From Lachnospiraceae bacterium (lineage in GTDB: Bacteria; Bacillota; Clostridia; Lachnospirales; Lachnospiraceae), in the NCBI GenBank assembly GCA_023664345.1, contig JAMPFQ010000023.1:1-64000 (forward strand): a stretch of 64,000 nt of DNA, written 5' to 3'. Positions 14,002 through 22,819 of this stretch are shown piece after piece (within the stretch, counting starts at the first letter, position 1; the number at the start of each line of letters is the position of its first letter). The notes beneath the pieces were generated by a model. The model saw only the letters and a program-made list of their open reading frames with translations, had not been told where the DNA came from and made no database searches. The translations under genes and the position numbers were made by a program.

Positions 14002-15762
14002 CTATAACGTCAGGCCGTCCATAAATCGTTCCAATTCCATGGCCCTTGGATTTTTTTCTCCATACAGTGCCACGTATATTTCTCTTGCCTCGTTCATATT
14101 TTTCCGGCATTCCTTATCCTCTTCCAGGCAGTAAAAGGCAATCCCCAATCCCTCATATGTACCGGCTGTCATAACATGCAGCCGGCCATAAATCCTCAAC
14201 CTCAGTTCCAACGCGCGGTTAAGGAAAGAGATTGCTTTCCATGGGTCACGTTCCTGCACAAGGGCATGACCCATATTGTGATAGACGAACGCCGCCTGCT
14301 CCGTCTCTCCGACCCCGGTCTTCCTTATAATTCCCAGCGCCTTTTCCAGACATTCCCTGGCCCTGTCCGTGCGCCCCCTCTCATTCCAGATACCAGCCAT
14401 CAGATTATAGATTCCAATCAATTCCGCTGATCCCTTTCCATATAGCTTTTCCGTCTCCTTTTTGGCAAACCTGATATTCTTCCATGCGCTTTTCGTATCT
14501 CCGTTTTCCAGATAAATAATGGCAATATTATGATACAATATGCCCAACAAAGGAGTCCTGACGCCGGAAGCCAGCAGCAGGGACAACGCTTCCCTATATT
14601 TCTCAAGGGCGGCCGATGCATCTCCCTGCTCATGATAAACCCTCCCGATATTATTAAAGCATGTTGCATTTTCTATATATCCGGAACCGTATTTTGGGGT
14701 ATAATATCGTAACAGTTTTTCGTAAATTTCCAGCGCCTGGTCAAACTGACTTTTCCTCCGGAATAAAATGGCTCTTTTTATCAATGCGTCCTGGTACTCA
14801 CCTTCCAATGGCGCCTTTTCTTCCTCATAAATCCGGATTGCCCGATCATAATTTTTTTCACATTGTTCGTAATCGCCTGTGCGCTCGTAACAATCAGAAA
14901 TATGTACCAATGCATCCGCATATAGCTTATGGTCTTCCCCCAACTCTTCCCGGATCCTGTCGATCATCAGCCTATGCCAGTAGAGTCCCTTTGTCCACTC
15001 CTCCAATTCCAACCACACATCTGCCAGAATCCATATCTGCTTCACATCGGACAAGTCTGTCTGCTTATCCCTGTAATATTTTTCCACACAATCCGTCATT
15101 GACCGGATATCCTCTTTTTCCTGATATGGCAGATTCCCCCTGACATGCCGCCAGCTGTCCATGCATTCCAGATAAAGCCGAATCTGTTCTTCTCCCGTCC
15201 CATCCTGGGCGCGTTTCTTATATTCCCAGTACTTTTCTATCATCAGCGCATAGTCGCCGCCCAACCCGCTCCGTTCCCGGTATTCCGCCCGCTCTATCCC
15301 GCCTCTTTCTGCCACGGTTCCGGTAAATTTAAAGTGATAGCGGATGCAGGAATACAGATCCCTGGCATTGCGTGACAGCAGCAGGTCAAAATAGGGGGAA
15401 ACCCCAAATAAGAACGGTTTACCGATATGCTGGATCTGATCCCGCATGAAATTCAGATGTTCCACGGCTTTCCGGTCGCCGAAACGCAGACCCAGCAGCT
15501 GCAGATTATATACGATCACAATCTCCGCATCCGATTCCCCTGCCCATCGCTTAAAGTCAGCGATCATCGGCATACCTGCTTCCTCGTCGTCTTCCGCAAT
15601 ATTGTGAAGGATCACTTCTCGGTTCTCCAATTTTTTTTGGATCAGTTCCACCCATCTGGACTGCTCTTCGGATCGAAAAAGGCATATGCCATGTTTCATG
15701 TCCTCCAGCGCCAGCAACAGCATTTGAAACTGTTCTTCATTACCGCCGAACATTCCATCCAT
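14002..15762 (-). CDS. TPR-repeat protein partnered with P-loop ATPase
   Basis: 586 residues. Residues 1-190 form an unrecognised alpha/beta domain: an acid/aromatic start, then EVILHNIAEDDEE and DAEIVIVYNLQLLG, reminiscent of a degenerate receiver or NTPase fold. From about 230 to 570 there are at least eight tetratricopeptide units (for example the units around ALVHISDCYERTGDYEQCEKNY, cut here for length, and TCFNNIGRVYHEQGD). GGAGG lies just before ATG 15762, 16 bases after the ATPase gene, so the two form an operon. TPR chains of this type commonly sense or dock partners in STAND signalling systems. The function is inferred from context only. Confidence 0.7.
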   Translation of the reverse strand: MDGMFGGNEEQFQMLLLALEDMKHGICLFRSEEQSRWVELIQKKLENREVILHNIAEDDEEAGMPMIADFKRWAGESDAEIVIVYNLQLLGLRFGDRKAVEHLNFMRDQIQHIGKPFLFGVSPYFDLLLSRNARDLYSCIRYHFKFTGTVAERGGIERAEYRERSGLGGDYALMIEKYWEYKKRAQDGTGEEQIRLYLECMDSWRHVRGNLPYQEKEDIRSMTDCVEKYYRDKQTDLSDVKQIWILADVWLELEEWTKGLYWHRLMIDRIREELGEDHKLYADALVHISDCYERTGDYEQCEKNYDRAIRIYEEEKAPLEGEYQDALIKRAILFRRKSQFDQALEIYEKLLRYYTPKYGSGYIENATCFNNIGRVYHEQGDASAALEKYREALSLLLASGVRTPLLGILYHNIAIIYLENGDTKSAWKNIRFAKKETEKLYGKGSAELIGIYNLMAGIWNERGRTDRARECLEKALGIIRKTGVGETEQAAFVYHNMGHALVQERDPWKAISFLNRALELRLRIYGRLHVMTAGTYEGLGIAFYCLEEDKECRKNMNEAREIYVALYGEKNPRAMELERFMDGLTL

Positions 15763-15778
15763 AGCATATACCTCCGTA

Positions 15779-17113
15779 TTACTTTGTTATCTTCTTATTC
15801 TGGATCAGCCACTTTTCCACAAGGGGATGCAGATCGCACCACCTTGTTCCATTATATTCCAAAACTGCCCCGATCTGTAACAGTGTGGTGATCTCCTCCG
15901 ATGAGGAAACATATTTTTCACCCCTGTAGATCTCCTGCATTTTGCCGATCAGTTCTTCCCCGTACCTGCCATTGATATCAGACTCCAAAACCTCCAGTGC
16001 CTTTTTCGCATCGGACAGTTCTATCCGGGAAGACTTCCTCAGTCTCGCCCTTAAAGCCGCGTCACAGATACACCGGAATAAGTCTCTCAGATACCCGCCT
16101 GTATAAGTGATCAGTTCGTCCAACGCGTCCTCCGTAAACAGTGACAGATCCGCCCGTTTTCTTACAATATTTTTTAATGTTTCTTTCCCTTCCGCATAGT
16201 TCTTCACATATGCCCCGTTCTGCCAGCTGCGCAGCTTTATCATGGGCAGCTTCGCGGGATTGGGGAACCATATCTGGATATCCTTATACTCCGGCGTATA
16301 AGACAACGATATGGGGAACGTAACCAGCAGATGGATCTGCAGGCTCTGGAAACGGGAACCGTTTTCCATGAATATTTTCCTTGCCTGTTCCAGAGGAATC
16401 TTATCCAGACCATCCAGTATCACAAACGGAATATCCGGCCTGTGGGACGCTGAAAGCTGGCTTCTGATCTCCTCGATCACTTCCCTGATCTGGGCGATCA
16501 GTTCACTGCTGCGCGGTTCCACTCTGGTCCGGATGACTTTCTTTGACTCCGCGCTGTTCTTCAATATGGCGCGCACTCCCGCAAGCAGCTTGACGATCTT
16601 CTTCACCCCGGCCTCTGCCTGAACGCTGCCGGAAATTTCCGTTTCCGCCTGCATGGAGATCGTTTTGCTCAGTTCCATGTCCGTATTCCAGTAATTCTCT
16701 ATATTTTTGACGATCCTCTCACTGATCTTCAGATGATTCTCACAGGCCTGCATCACAAGCAGATCCAGGATATACAGAAGCACATCCGTATACTCGATAT
16801 CCCCGGAATCCAGGTCAATATCGCATCTGCCAAAACAGGTCAGGAATCCTTTTTCCAGCGCTGCATGCTTCAGGCGATAGAGTTCCGTGGTCTTCCCCAC
16901 TCCTGCATGACCCACAAACAGTTTGTGTATCAGGGAATTATGGGAATCTTCCAGCAACAGTTCCATTTTTTCCACAAAGCCGGAATAGATATCCCCTGTT
17001 CTGGCCTCCGTCACATCCTGGTAATAGGATTCTATTTCCTCCCTTTCCTGCAGAGGATTTGGATTGAACGCATCCTGGATCTCAGACAGCCTGGCAGCTT
17101 TTAAATAAAACAT
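15779..17113 (-). CDS. P-loop (AAA/STAND-like) ATPase
   Basis: 444 residues from ATG 17113. The ATG twelve bases upstream (17125) overlaps the GGAGG that serves this start. Walker A is GHAGVGKTTE at about residues 68-77 and Walker B is FVILDGLDKI at about 230-239; here the acidic pair of classical AAA+ proteins is replaced by D-G-L-D, as in many STAND and KAP-like NTPases. A C-terminal helical region ends in a winged-helix-like stretch (ITTLLQIGAVLEYNGTRWC). There is no transmembrane segment and no recognised effector domain. It is first in an operon with the TPR protein and has its own promoter at 17206-17233. A defence or stress-sensing role is possible but unproven. Confidence 0.75.
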   Translation of the reverse strand: MFYLKAARLSEIQDAFNPNPLQEREEIESYYQDVTEARTGDIYSGFVEKMELLLEDSHNSLIHKLFVGHAGVGKTTELYRLKHAALEKGFLTCFGRCDIDLDSGDIEYTDVLLYILDLLVMQACENHLKISERIVKNIENYWNTDMELSKTISMQAETEISGSVQAEAGVKKIVKLLAGVRAILKNSAESKKVIRTRVEPRSSELIAQIREVIEEIRSQLSASHRPDIPFVILDGLDKIPLEQARKIFMENGSRFQSLQIHLLVTFPISLSYTPEYKDIQIWFPNPAKLPMIKLRSWQNGAYVKNYAEGKETLKNIVRKRADLSLFTEDALDELITYTGGYLRDLFRCICDAALRARLRKSSRIELSDAKKALEVLESDINGRYGEELIGKMQEIYRGEKYVSSSEEITTLLQIGAVLEYNGTRWCDLHPLVEKWLIQNKKITK

Positions 17114-17177
17114 ATTTACCTCCATTTATGGATCTGAAATATATTTTCCGTGCGCTTTGGCGCACATTCAATTCAGA

Positions 17178-17233
17178 AGTTGGCACAATGCCCTTCTGTG
17201 TCAACATTATACCTTATTCGGGGTGTTTTGCAA
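17178..17233 (-). promoter_or_regulatory. Promoter and inverted repeat upstream of the ATPase-TPR operon
   Basis: Minus-strand TTGCAA (17228-17233) and TATAAT (17206-17211) with a 16-bp spacer. Immediately downstream an interrupted palindrome (GTTGGCACA ... TGTGTCAAC, one mismatch) covers about 17179-17205 and may be an operator. A second small hairpin, GTGCGC-TTTG-GCGCAC, lies in the leader at about 17151-17165. Confidence 0.55.
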
Positions 17234-17329
17234 ATAGATTCTCTGCCGCAGACATTTATGAAAATGCAAGCAAAACAGCCATGGATCACCCATGGCCGCA
17301 GTGAAATTGTTCCAAGGACCAGTGTCAGA

Positions 17330-17441
17330 CCGGAAGAATCCGCTCTGCGGATTCTTCCCGGAATGACTTAGATTTTCTTAGGTTGTGTACTATGCCGAAC
17401 ACAGTTCGGCAACAACCTTAGAAAATCTTCATTCCGTTCAC
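17330..17441. repeat. Dispersed hairpin repeat, copy B (112 bp)
   Basis: Identical over 112 bases to the reverse complement of 58438-58549. It contains a perfect 11-bp hairpin (GAAGAATCCGC/GCGGATTCTTC). It also has a long imperfect hairpin whose arms begin CGGAATGA and carry AGATTTTCTTAGGTTGT with a CCGAAC/GTTCGG top. It overlaps the stop codon of the response-regulator gene (17438-17440), so it probably also ends that transcript. Confidence 0.88.
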
Positions 17442-18130
17442 ACTTTAAACCGATACCCAACGCCCCAGATCGTCTCGATATACTGGGGCTTTGCGGTATC
17501 CGCCTCTATCTTCTCGCGGATCTTCTTGATATGCACGGTCACGGTGGCAATGTCGCCGATGGAATCCATATCCCAGATTTCCCGGAACAATTCTTCCTTT
17601 GTATACACATGGTTCGGATTCTCCGCAAGAAATGTCAGCAGATCGAATTCTTTCGTGGTAAAAGTCTTTTCCACGCCGTCCACATAGACCCGGCGCGCCG
17701 TTTTGTCGATGCGGATGCCCCTGATCTCCACAATGTCATTCTGGGGCTTCTGGTTCGTGCCCACCAGCCTGTCATATCTGGCCATATGGGCCTTTACCCT
17801 TGCCACCAGCTCGCTGGGGCTGAAAGGCTTCGTCATATAATCGTCCGCGCCCAGACCCAGACCCCTGATCTTGTCTATGTCGTCTTTCTTGGCGGATACC
17901 ATGATGATGGGAATGTTCTTCTCCTCGCGAATCTTGCGGCATACCTCGAAACCATCGATCCCCGGAAGCATGAGATCCAATATCACCAGATCGTATTCTC
18001 CCGCCAGCGCCGTGGCAAGCCCCTCGTCCCCGCTGTTGCAGATATCCACCTCAAAGTCGGACAACTCCAGATAATCCCTCTCCAGGTCCGCGATCGCGAC
18101 TTCATCCTCAATAATCAAGATCTTGCTCAT
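17438..18130 (-). CDS. OmpR/PhoB-family response regulator
   Basis: 230 residues. The receiver domain spans 1-120 with the acidic pair (IIEDE), phospho-acceptor Asp in LVILDLMLPG, a Ser at IIMVSAKKD and Lys in MTKPFSPSEL. The C-terminal winged helix (about 135-230) ends in VTVHIKKIREKIEADTAKPQY and GVGYRF. The partner kinase gene lies 21 bases upstream on the same strand. The operon is divergent from a VanT-like racemase gene, so it may control that gene, in the manner of VanR. This is inference from position. Confidence 0.9.
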   Translation of the reverse strand: MSKILIIEDEVAIADLERDYLELSDFEVDICNSGDEGLATALAGEYDLVILDLMLPGIDGFEVCRKIREEKNIPIIMVSAKKDDIDKIRGLGLGADDYMTKPFSPSELVARVKAHMARYDRLVGTNQKPQNDIVEIRGIRIDKTARRVYVDGVEKTFTTKEFDLLTFLAENPNHVYTKEELFREIWDMDSIGDIATVTVHIKKIREKIEADTAKPQYIETIWGVGYRFKV

Positions 18131-18151
18131 TTTCTCTCAACCCTTCCTGCT

Positions 18152-19630
18152 CTAATCTTCGTTTGACAGTTCAATATATTTTCTCAATACAAAATGCATA
18201 CAGGTTCCTTCGCCCTCTTTGCTGGTGGCCCAGATATAGCCTCCATGATCCTCGATGATCTTCTTTACGATGGAAAGACCGATCCCGCTGCCGCCCTGGG
18301 CGGAATTGCGGGAGGTGTCCGTGCGGTAAAACCGTTCAAATATTTTGCCCAGGTCTTTCTGGGCAATCCCCTTTCCGTTGTCCTCGATCTCGATGCGGAT
18401 GGAATCCAGTTCATCCAAAATGCGGATATCGATTGTTCCCTTGGGCTTATTCATGTATTTTACACTATTGCTGATGATATTATTGATCACCTTTTTCATC
18501 TGCTCGGGATCGGCAATGACAATGGTATCAGGCGGTATCAGGTTAGAATAGTTCAACTCGATCCCTTTCTGCTCCAGATCCATTCCCACTTCTTCCAGAC
18601 AGTCCCCGAAATAATCCGCCACATTGATCCGATGAAAATTATAGGGGATGCGGTTATTGTCGATATTGGAGTAAATGGTGAGCTCATTGATCAGCCTGTC
18701 CATATCGTTCGCCTTATTATAGATCGTCCTGATGTACTTGTCCATCTTCTCAGGCGTATCCGCCACGCCGTCCATAATGCCCTCCACATACCCCTTGATA
18801 GCGGTAATGGGCGTTTTCAGGTCATGGGAGATATTGCTGATCAGTTCACGGTTCTGCTTTTCATGCTCCTCTTTCTCCTCCGCGGACTCTTTCAGGCGCA
18901 GGCGCATATCCTCATAATCCCGGTACAGGTCTCCGATCTCCCCTTTCGCATCCACCTGAAGGGTGTACCCGAAATTTCCTTCTTTGATCTTGCGCATGGC
19001 TACATTCAGTTCATTGATGGGGCGGAAAACACTCCTGTATATCCAGTGTGTCAGCATCAGGCTGGTAAATATCAGGATGATCACAATGGCCACTATCATA
19101 TCCACCAGCAGATGCTTGGAGATCAGGGCATTGGCTTTCGTCACCACAAAAGCGCTGCCCTCACTGCCATCCGGAAAAAGGAAATTGACCTGTTTTACGA
19201 ATTTGTTGAGTTCGTCAAAATAGATCCCCGCGTTCTCCGACAATTCATTTTCGCCGTATTCCGGCAATTCGGCAAAGATCGCCCCCGCAGCCTCTTCATC
19301 ATCGGTGTAATACAGTTCTTCCCCTTTCCTGACGATGATATAGGTGGAGTGCCTGGCAATGTTGGAACAGACATTTTCCAGAAACTCTATCTCAGCCAGC
19401 TTGGAGGGATCCTGCTCCGCCTGCCTGCGCAGGACAAAATACGCCTTGTCCGTATTCTCCGTTATCTCCTGCATGTTTTGAGTCACATCCAGATACTCCA
19501 GCCTGGCGGGCAAGCCTTTCTGCATGTTCACAAGGTACATTCCAATCCCGCAGAAAGCCAGCGCGGTCAGGATCAGCGGCAGCATTACAATGGTGACAAA
19601 GGTGATATACAATCGAGTCTTGAATTTCAT
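18152..19630 (-). CDS. Sensor histidine kinase
   Basis: 492 residues from ATG 19630, preceded by AAGGAG; the longer frame to 19855 crosses the divergent promoter region. Two transmembrane helices (about 8-32 and 190-212) bracket an extracellular sensor domain of about 155 residues. A HAMP linker (FRPINELNVAMRKIKEGNF) follows. The phospho-acceptor H-box is NISHDLKTPITAIKGYVEG, and the N, G1 and G2 boxes of the ATPase are NIISNSVKYM, DNGKGIA and GGSGIGLSIV. It should phosphorylate the regulator encoded just downstream. The extracellular size is larger than in VanS of the short type; the ligand is unknown. Confidence 0.9.
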   Translation of the reverse strand: MKFKTRLYITFVTIVMLPLILTALAFCGIGMYLVNMQKGLPARLEYLDVTQNMQEITENTDKAYFVLRRQAEQDPSKLAEIEFLENVCSNIARHSTYIIVRKGEELYYTDDEEAAGAIFAELPEYGENELSENAGIYFDELNKFVKQVNFLFPDGSEGSAFVVTKANALISKHLLVDMIVAIVIILIFTSLMLTHWIYRSVFRPINELNVAMRKIKEGNFGYTLQVDAKGEIGDLYRDYEDMRLRLKESAEEKEEHEKQNRELISNISHDLKTPITAIKGYVEGIMDGVADTPEKMDKYIRTIYNKANDMDRLINELTIYSNIDNNRIPYNFHRINVADYFGDCLEEVGMDLEQKGIELNYSNLIPPDTIVIADPEQMKKVINNIISNSVKYMNKPKGTIDIRILDELDSIRIEIEDNGKGIAQKDLGKIFERFYRTDTSRNSAQGGSGIGLSIVKKIIEDHGGYIWATSKEGEGTCMHFVLRKYIELSNED

Positions 19631-19655
19631 AACGGATCGGCTCCTTATCCTATTA

Positions 19656-19723
19656 AAAAGTATAACATATTCCCGCGATAAAAGTATAAACTTCCCAAAA
19701 TTTAATCCTAAAAAAAGTGTAAA
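19656..19723. promoter_or_regulatory. Repeated AAAGTRTAA motifs in the divergent promoter region
   Basis: The motif AAAGTATAA or AAAGTGTAA occurs near 19658, 19681 and 19713, in the 210-bp gap between the kinase operon and the VanT-like gene. Repeated direct sites are typical for OmpR-family regulators. The minus strand also offers a TATACT-like -10. No definite -35 was identified. Confidence 0.35.
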
Positions 19724-19844
19724 CTCGCAGTTTATGATAATTTTAAGATTTACGCAGGAAAACCTTATGGTTTTGGAAAGGAAACAGTCATATTTGGAAA
19801 ACGGTTCCCTGATACGATAACGAAAACGATATGGAGGAAACAGG

Positions 19845-22124
19845 ATGCATACCAAAGAAGATCACGGATGGCTTGACCGTTTCCGCCTATTGGCGGCGCT
19901 GCTGGTCATTGCCATTCACACCTCGCCCCTGGGCACATTCAGTTCAGAAGGCGATTTCTTTCTGACAAGAGTTCTGGCAAGGATCGCCGTTCCCTTTTTC
20001 TTTATGGTGACGGGGCAGTTTGTGGCAGGAAAATTTATTCCCGCGAATAATGAGCCACAAGTCCGGGAAATGAATCCCCTTGAACCTTGGACAACGCCCC
20101 CTGGCGGACATCGGGTTCTCTCACGCTATCTGCGAAAGATTTCCATTCTCTATGTGTTTGCGATCATATTATACCTGCCTGTGGGCATCTATGCCGGGCA
20201 TTATCATGGCATGACATTTATGTCAGTTTTGAAGATGGCCCTGTTTGACGGCACTTTTTACCATCTTTGGTACTTCCCCGCCTGCCTGCTGGGCATTGTG
20301 CTGGTGTACCTGATGAGCAGATTCCTGAAACTCCGCGGCATACTTATGGTGTCAGCCATCCTTTATCTGGTCGGCCTGCCGGGGGACAGCTACTTTGGAC
20401 TGGCTCAGAAAATGCCCGCCCTGAGGGCAATATATGGATTCTTCTTCCAGATCTGCTCCTACACCAGGAACGGACTGTTTTTCGCGCCTTTGTTCCTGGC
20501 TCTGGGGGCATGGTGCGCGAAAGGAAGCCGACGGGGAACAGCCGTGCATCTGACAGCTTTCCTCCTCTCATTCCTGCTGATGACCGCGGAGGCTTTTATA
20601 CTGCGGCATTTTTCCTGGCAGCGCCATGACAGCATGTATCTGATGCTGGTTCCGGTCATGATCTCTCTGTACCGCCTCCTGCTGTCCCTCCCCTGCTCCT
20701 GTGGAAAAACGGAAAAATATTTCCGCAGTGCATCCCTCTGGATCTATATCCTGCATCCCGCTTTGATCATCGCAGTGCGGGGCGCGGCAAAAATTTTGCA
20801 TCTGACGCCGCTCCTTGTGGAAAACAGTCTGATCCATTACCTTGCCGTGTCTGCATTGTCTGTGGGCGCAGGTTTTGGGATCGCTTTTCTCGCGGCGCCT
20901 GTCCATGCTTTATGCAGAAAAGCATTTCCGGCTTCTTTCCCACATCTCTCTCGCAGCCGGGCGTGGATCGAACTGGATCAAACGGCGCTGGCCCGAAACG
21001 TGGCATATCTGCGCTCCTTTCTGCCGGAGGGCTGCCGCCTGATGCCCGCAGTGAAGGCAAACGCCTATGGGCACGGCGCAGTATGGACTGCCAGATTACT
21101 GAACCGTCTGGGGGTAGACGCTTTCTGCGTTGCCTGTCTTTCAGAGGCTATTGCCCTGCGCCGGGCAAACATAAAGGGTGAGATCCTGATCCTGGGCTAT
21201 ACCGCGCCGGAGGACTTTGCACTGCTTGCCCGCTACAGACTGACACAGACCATCGTGGACTATGCGTATGCGCAAAAACTGGAAGATGCAGGCATAAGGC
21301 TCCATGTGCACATAGGAATCGACACAGGCATGCACCGACTCGGTATCTGGTGTGAAGATGTGGAGGACATCCTTGGAATCTTTGAAATGAAAAACCTGAC
21401 CATAGACGGAATGTTCACCCATCTGTGCGCCTGCGATTCTTCCCTGCCGGAAAACAGGGCTTTCACCGAGAGCCAGATACAGGCATTCTACAGAGTAGCG
21501 GAAATGGTGGAAGAGAGCGGGCTTCCCTGCCCGAAATTGCATTTGCAATCCAGTTATGGCCTGTTCAACTATCCCGGACTGGATGCGGACTATGTGCGTG
21601 TCGGCATTGCCCTTTATGGAGTTCCCAGTTCGATGGCAAACGGTGATCCTGGAAATATGACCCCGGACAGCCCTGCGGATCCTGACGAAAATATCGGCTG
21701 TTTCATAGGTCTGTCTCCCGTCCTGTCCCTGAAAGTTCGTGTGGCCTCCGTCCGAACGCTCCACGCCGGAGATCACGCCGGATACGGTCTTGCTTTCACC
21801 GCCAAAAAGGATATGCGGATCGCTGTGCTCTCCATCGGCTATGCGGACGGCCTGCCAAGGGAACTGTCCTGCGGCAAAGGTTATGTGCTGCTCCGGGGCC
21901 TGAAAGCCCCCATCATCGGTATGATCTGTATGGATCAGACCCTGGTGGATATCAGTGCCATTCCCCATGTTTCCGCCGGGGATATCGCCGTGCTCATCGG
22001 AACCTCAAAAGGCAGGGAAATCACCGCCGCGCAGCTGGCCGCCCGATGCGGCACTATAACCAACGAACTGCTGAGCCGTTTGGGGGAAAGGCTGGAGAGA
22101 GTCGAGCGCAGGGAGGACTTTTGA
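19845..22124 (+). CDS. VanT-like membrane-bound amino acid racemase
   Basis: 759 residues, with GGAGG ten bases before ATG 19845. Residues 1-360 form an acyltransferase-3 type membrane domain with ten or so helices (DRFRLLAALLVIAIHTSPLG, FYHLWYFPACLLG). Residues about 368-755 are a fold-type III alanine racemase. They include the PLP lysine in MPAVKANAYGHG, HVHIGIDTGMHRLG, the second catalytic Tyr region GYGLAFTAKKDMR, and MICMDQTLVDIS. This two-domain plan is that of VanT serine/alanine racemases from vanC, vanE and vanG clusters, which provide D-Ser for modified peptidoglycan precursors. No D-Ala-D-Ser ligase or VanXY gene is in this window. It may simply make D-Ala or D-Ser at the membrane. 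Confidence 0.88.
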   Translation: MHTKEDHGWLDRFRLLAALLVIAIHTSPLGTFSSEGDFFLTRVLARIAVPFFFMVTGQFVAGKFIPANNEPQVREMNPLEPWTTPPGGHRVLSRYLRKISILYVFAIILYLPVGIYAGHYHGMTFMSVLKMALFDGTFYHLWYFPACLLGIVLVYLMSRFLKLRGILMVSAILYLVGLPGDSYFGLAQKMPALRAIYGFFFQICSYTRNGLFFAPLFLALGAWCAKGSRRGTAVHLTAFLLSFLLMTAEAFILRHFSWQRHDSMYLMLVPVMISLYRLLLSLPCSCGKTEKYFRSASLWIYILHPALIIAVRGAAKILHLTPLLVENSLIHYLAVSALSVGAGFGIAFLAAPVHALCRKAFPASFPHLSRSRAWIELDQTALARNVAYLRSFLPEGCRLMPAVKANAYGHGAVWTARLLNRLGVDAFCVACLSEAIALRRANIKGEILILGYTAPEDFALLARYRLTQTIVDYAYAQKLEDAGIRLHVHIGIDTGMHRLGIWCEDVEDILGIFEMKNLTIDGMFTHLCACDSSLPENRAFTESQIQAFYRVAEMVEESGLPCPKLHLQSSYGLFNYPGLDADYVRVGIALYGVPSSMANGDPGNMTPDSPADPDENIGCFIGLSPVLSLKVRVASVRTLHAGDHAGYGLAFTAKKDMRIAVLSIGYADGLPRELSCGKGYVLLRGLKAPIIGMICMDQTLVDISAIPHVSAGDIAVLIGTSKGREITAAQLAARCGTITNELLSRLGERLERVERREDF

Positions 22125-22125
22125 A

Positions 22126-22238
22126 GTCAACAATCCCGCTGCAAGCAACAGGGCATCAAGCTTGCGATGCTTTAACGCGCAATGCGTTCACAGGCCGAAC
22201 AGTATCAGAGCCTCGCGGGAATGAAAATTACTGTTGAC
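22126..22238. repeat. Palindromic element between the racemase and perR-like genes
   Basis: Ends are inverted (GTCAACA at 22126, TGTTGAC at 22232-22238, with CCCGC/GCGGG inside). Smaller hairpins lie within (CATCAAGCTTGCGATG, GCGCAATGCGT). It starts two bases after the racemase stop, and its right end supplies the -35 of the next promoter. No coding capacity. Confidence 0.6.
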
Positions 22239-22280
22239 AAATATCAGAAAAAGCATATAATAAAAACAATAATTATTATT
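22234..22280 (+). promoter_or_regulatory. Promoter and Fur/PerR-like box of the regulator gene
   Basis: TTGACA (22234-22239) and TATAAT (22256-22261) with a 16-bp spacer. The inverted repeat AATAAT-T-ATTATT at 22268-22280 lies on the expected start site. It has the 1-bp-centre inverted form of Fur-family boxes, suggesting autorepression. Confidence 0.7.
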
Positions 22281-22297
22281 ATTTTAAAGGAGTGTAT

Positions 22298-22750
22298 ATG
22301 GCGACGCTGAAATACAGCAGACAGCGGGAAACGATCAAGAACTTTCTGCTGACCAGGAAAGATCATCCTACTGCGGATATCGTATATATGAATGTACGGA
22401 AGCAAGACCCCAACATCAGTCTGGGAACGGTTTACCGCAATCTCACGCTTCTGGCGGATATCGGCGAGATCAGCCGCCTGCGTGTGGGAGACGGCGTTGA
22501 CCATTTTGATGCGGATACTTCTCCCCATTATCACTTCGTGTGTACGGAATGCGGCAGTGTGACAGATCTGGAGATGGACAGCATCGAAAGCATCCTGGAA
22601 GTCGCCAGGACGAATTTTGACGGAAATATAGCGGGCCATGTAACACACTTTTACGGAACCTGCGGCAACTGCACCAAAGTGCGGACAAAATCCCAGGATC
22701 AAAACCGCCACATTACACCGCAGGATCATCATGAAACCGAAAAAACGTGA
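22298..22750 (+). CDS. perR: Fur/PerR-family transcriptional regulator
   Basis: 150 residues from ATG 22298, after AAAGGAG (a GTG six bases earlier is not needed). The winged helix covers 1-80 with PTADIVYMNVRKQDPNISLG and TVYRNLTLL. The metal-binding part has DHFDADTSPHYHFVC, supplying His/Asp ligands. CTECG and CGNC give the two CxxC motifs of the structural zinc site. The combination fits PerR, the peroxide sensor that uses Fe or Mn with His/Asp ligands. The gene directly precedes a rubrerythrin gene, a classic PerR target. The C-terminus is extended by about 15 polar residues. Fur or Zur cannot be excluded by sequence alone. Confidence 0.85.
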   Translation: MATLKYSRQRETIKNFLLTRKDHPTADIVYMNVRKQDPNISLGTVYRNLTLLADIGEISRLRVGDGVDHFDADTSPHYHFVCTECGSVTDLEMDSIESILEVARTNFDGNIAGHVTHFYGTCGNCTKVRTKSQDQNRHITPQDHHETEKT

Positions 22751-22819
22751 TTATCCGGGATCAGGCCAGATCGGCTCCGGACAGTTACGAAAAATAAAAA
22801 AGAAAAGGAGATAAGTATT

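Noticed and set aside
18194..19681. 495-residue plus-strand frame across the histidine kinase
   Set aside because: Antisense shadow of a clear kinase; His/Ile/Gln-rich composition typical of reverse-frame translation.
22125..22297. Metal or redox riboswitch ahead of the perR-like gene
   Set aside because: The palindromic part lies upstream of the promoter, and the transcribed leader is only about 30 nt.
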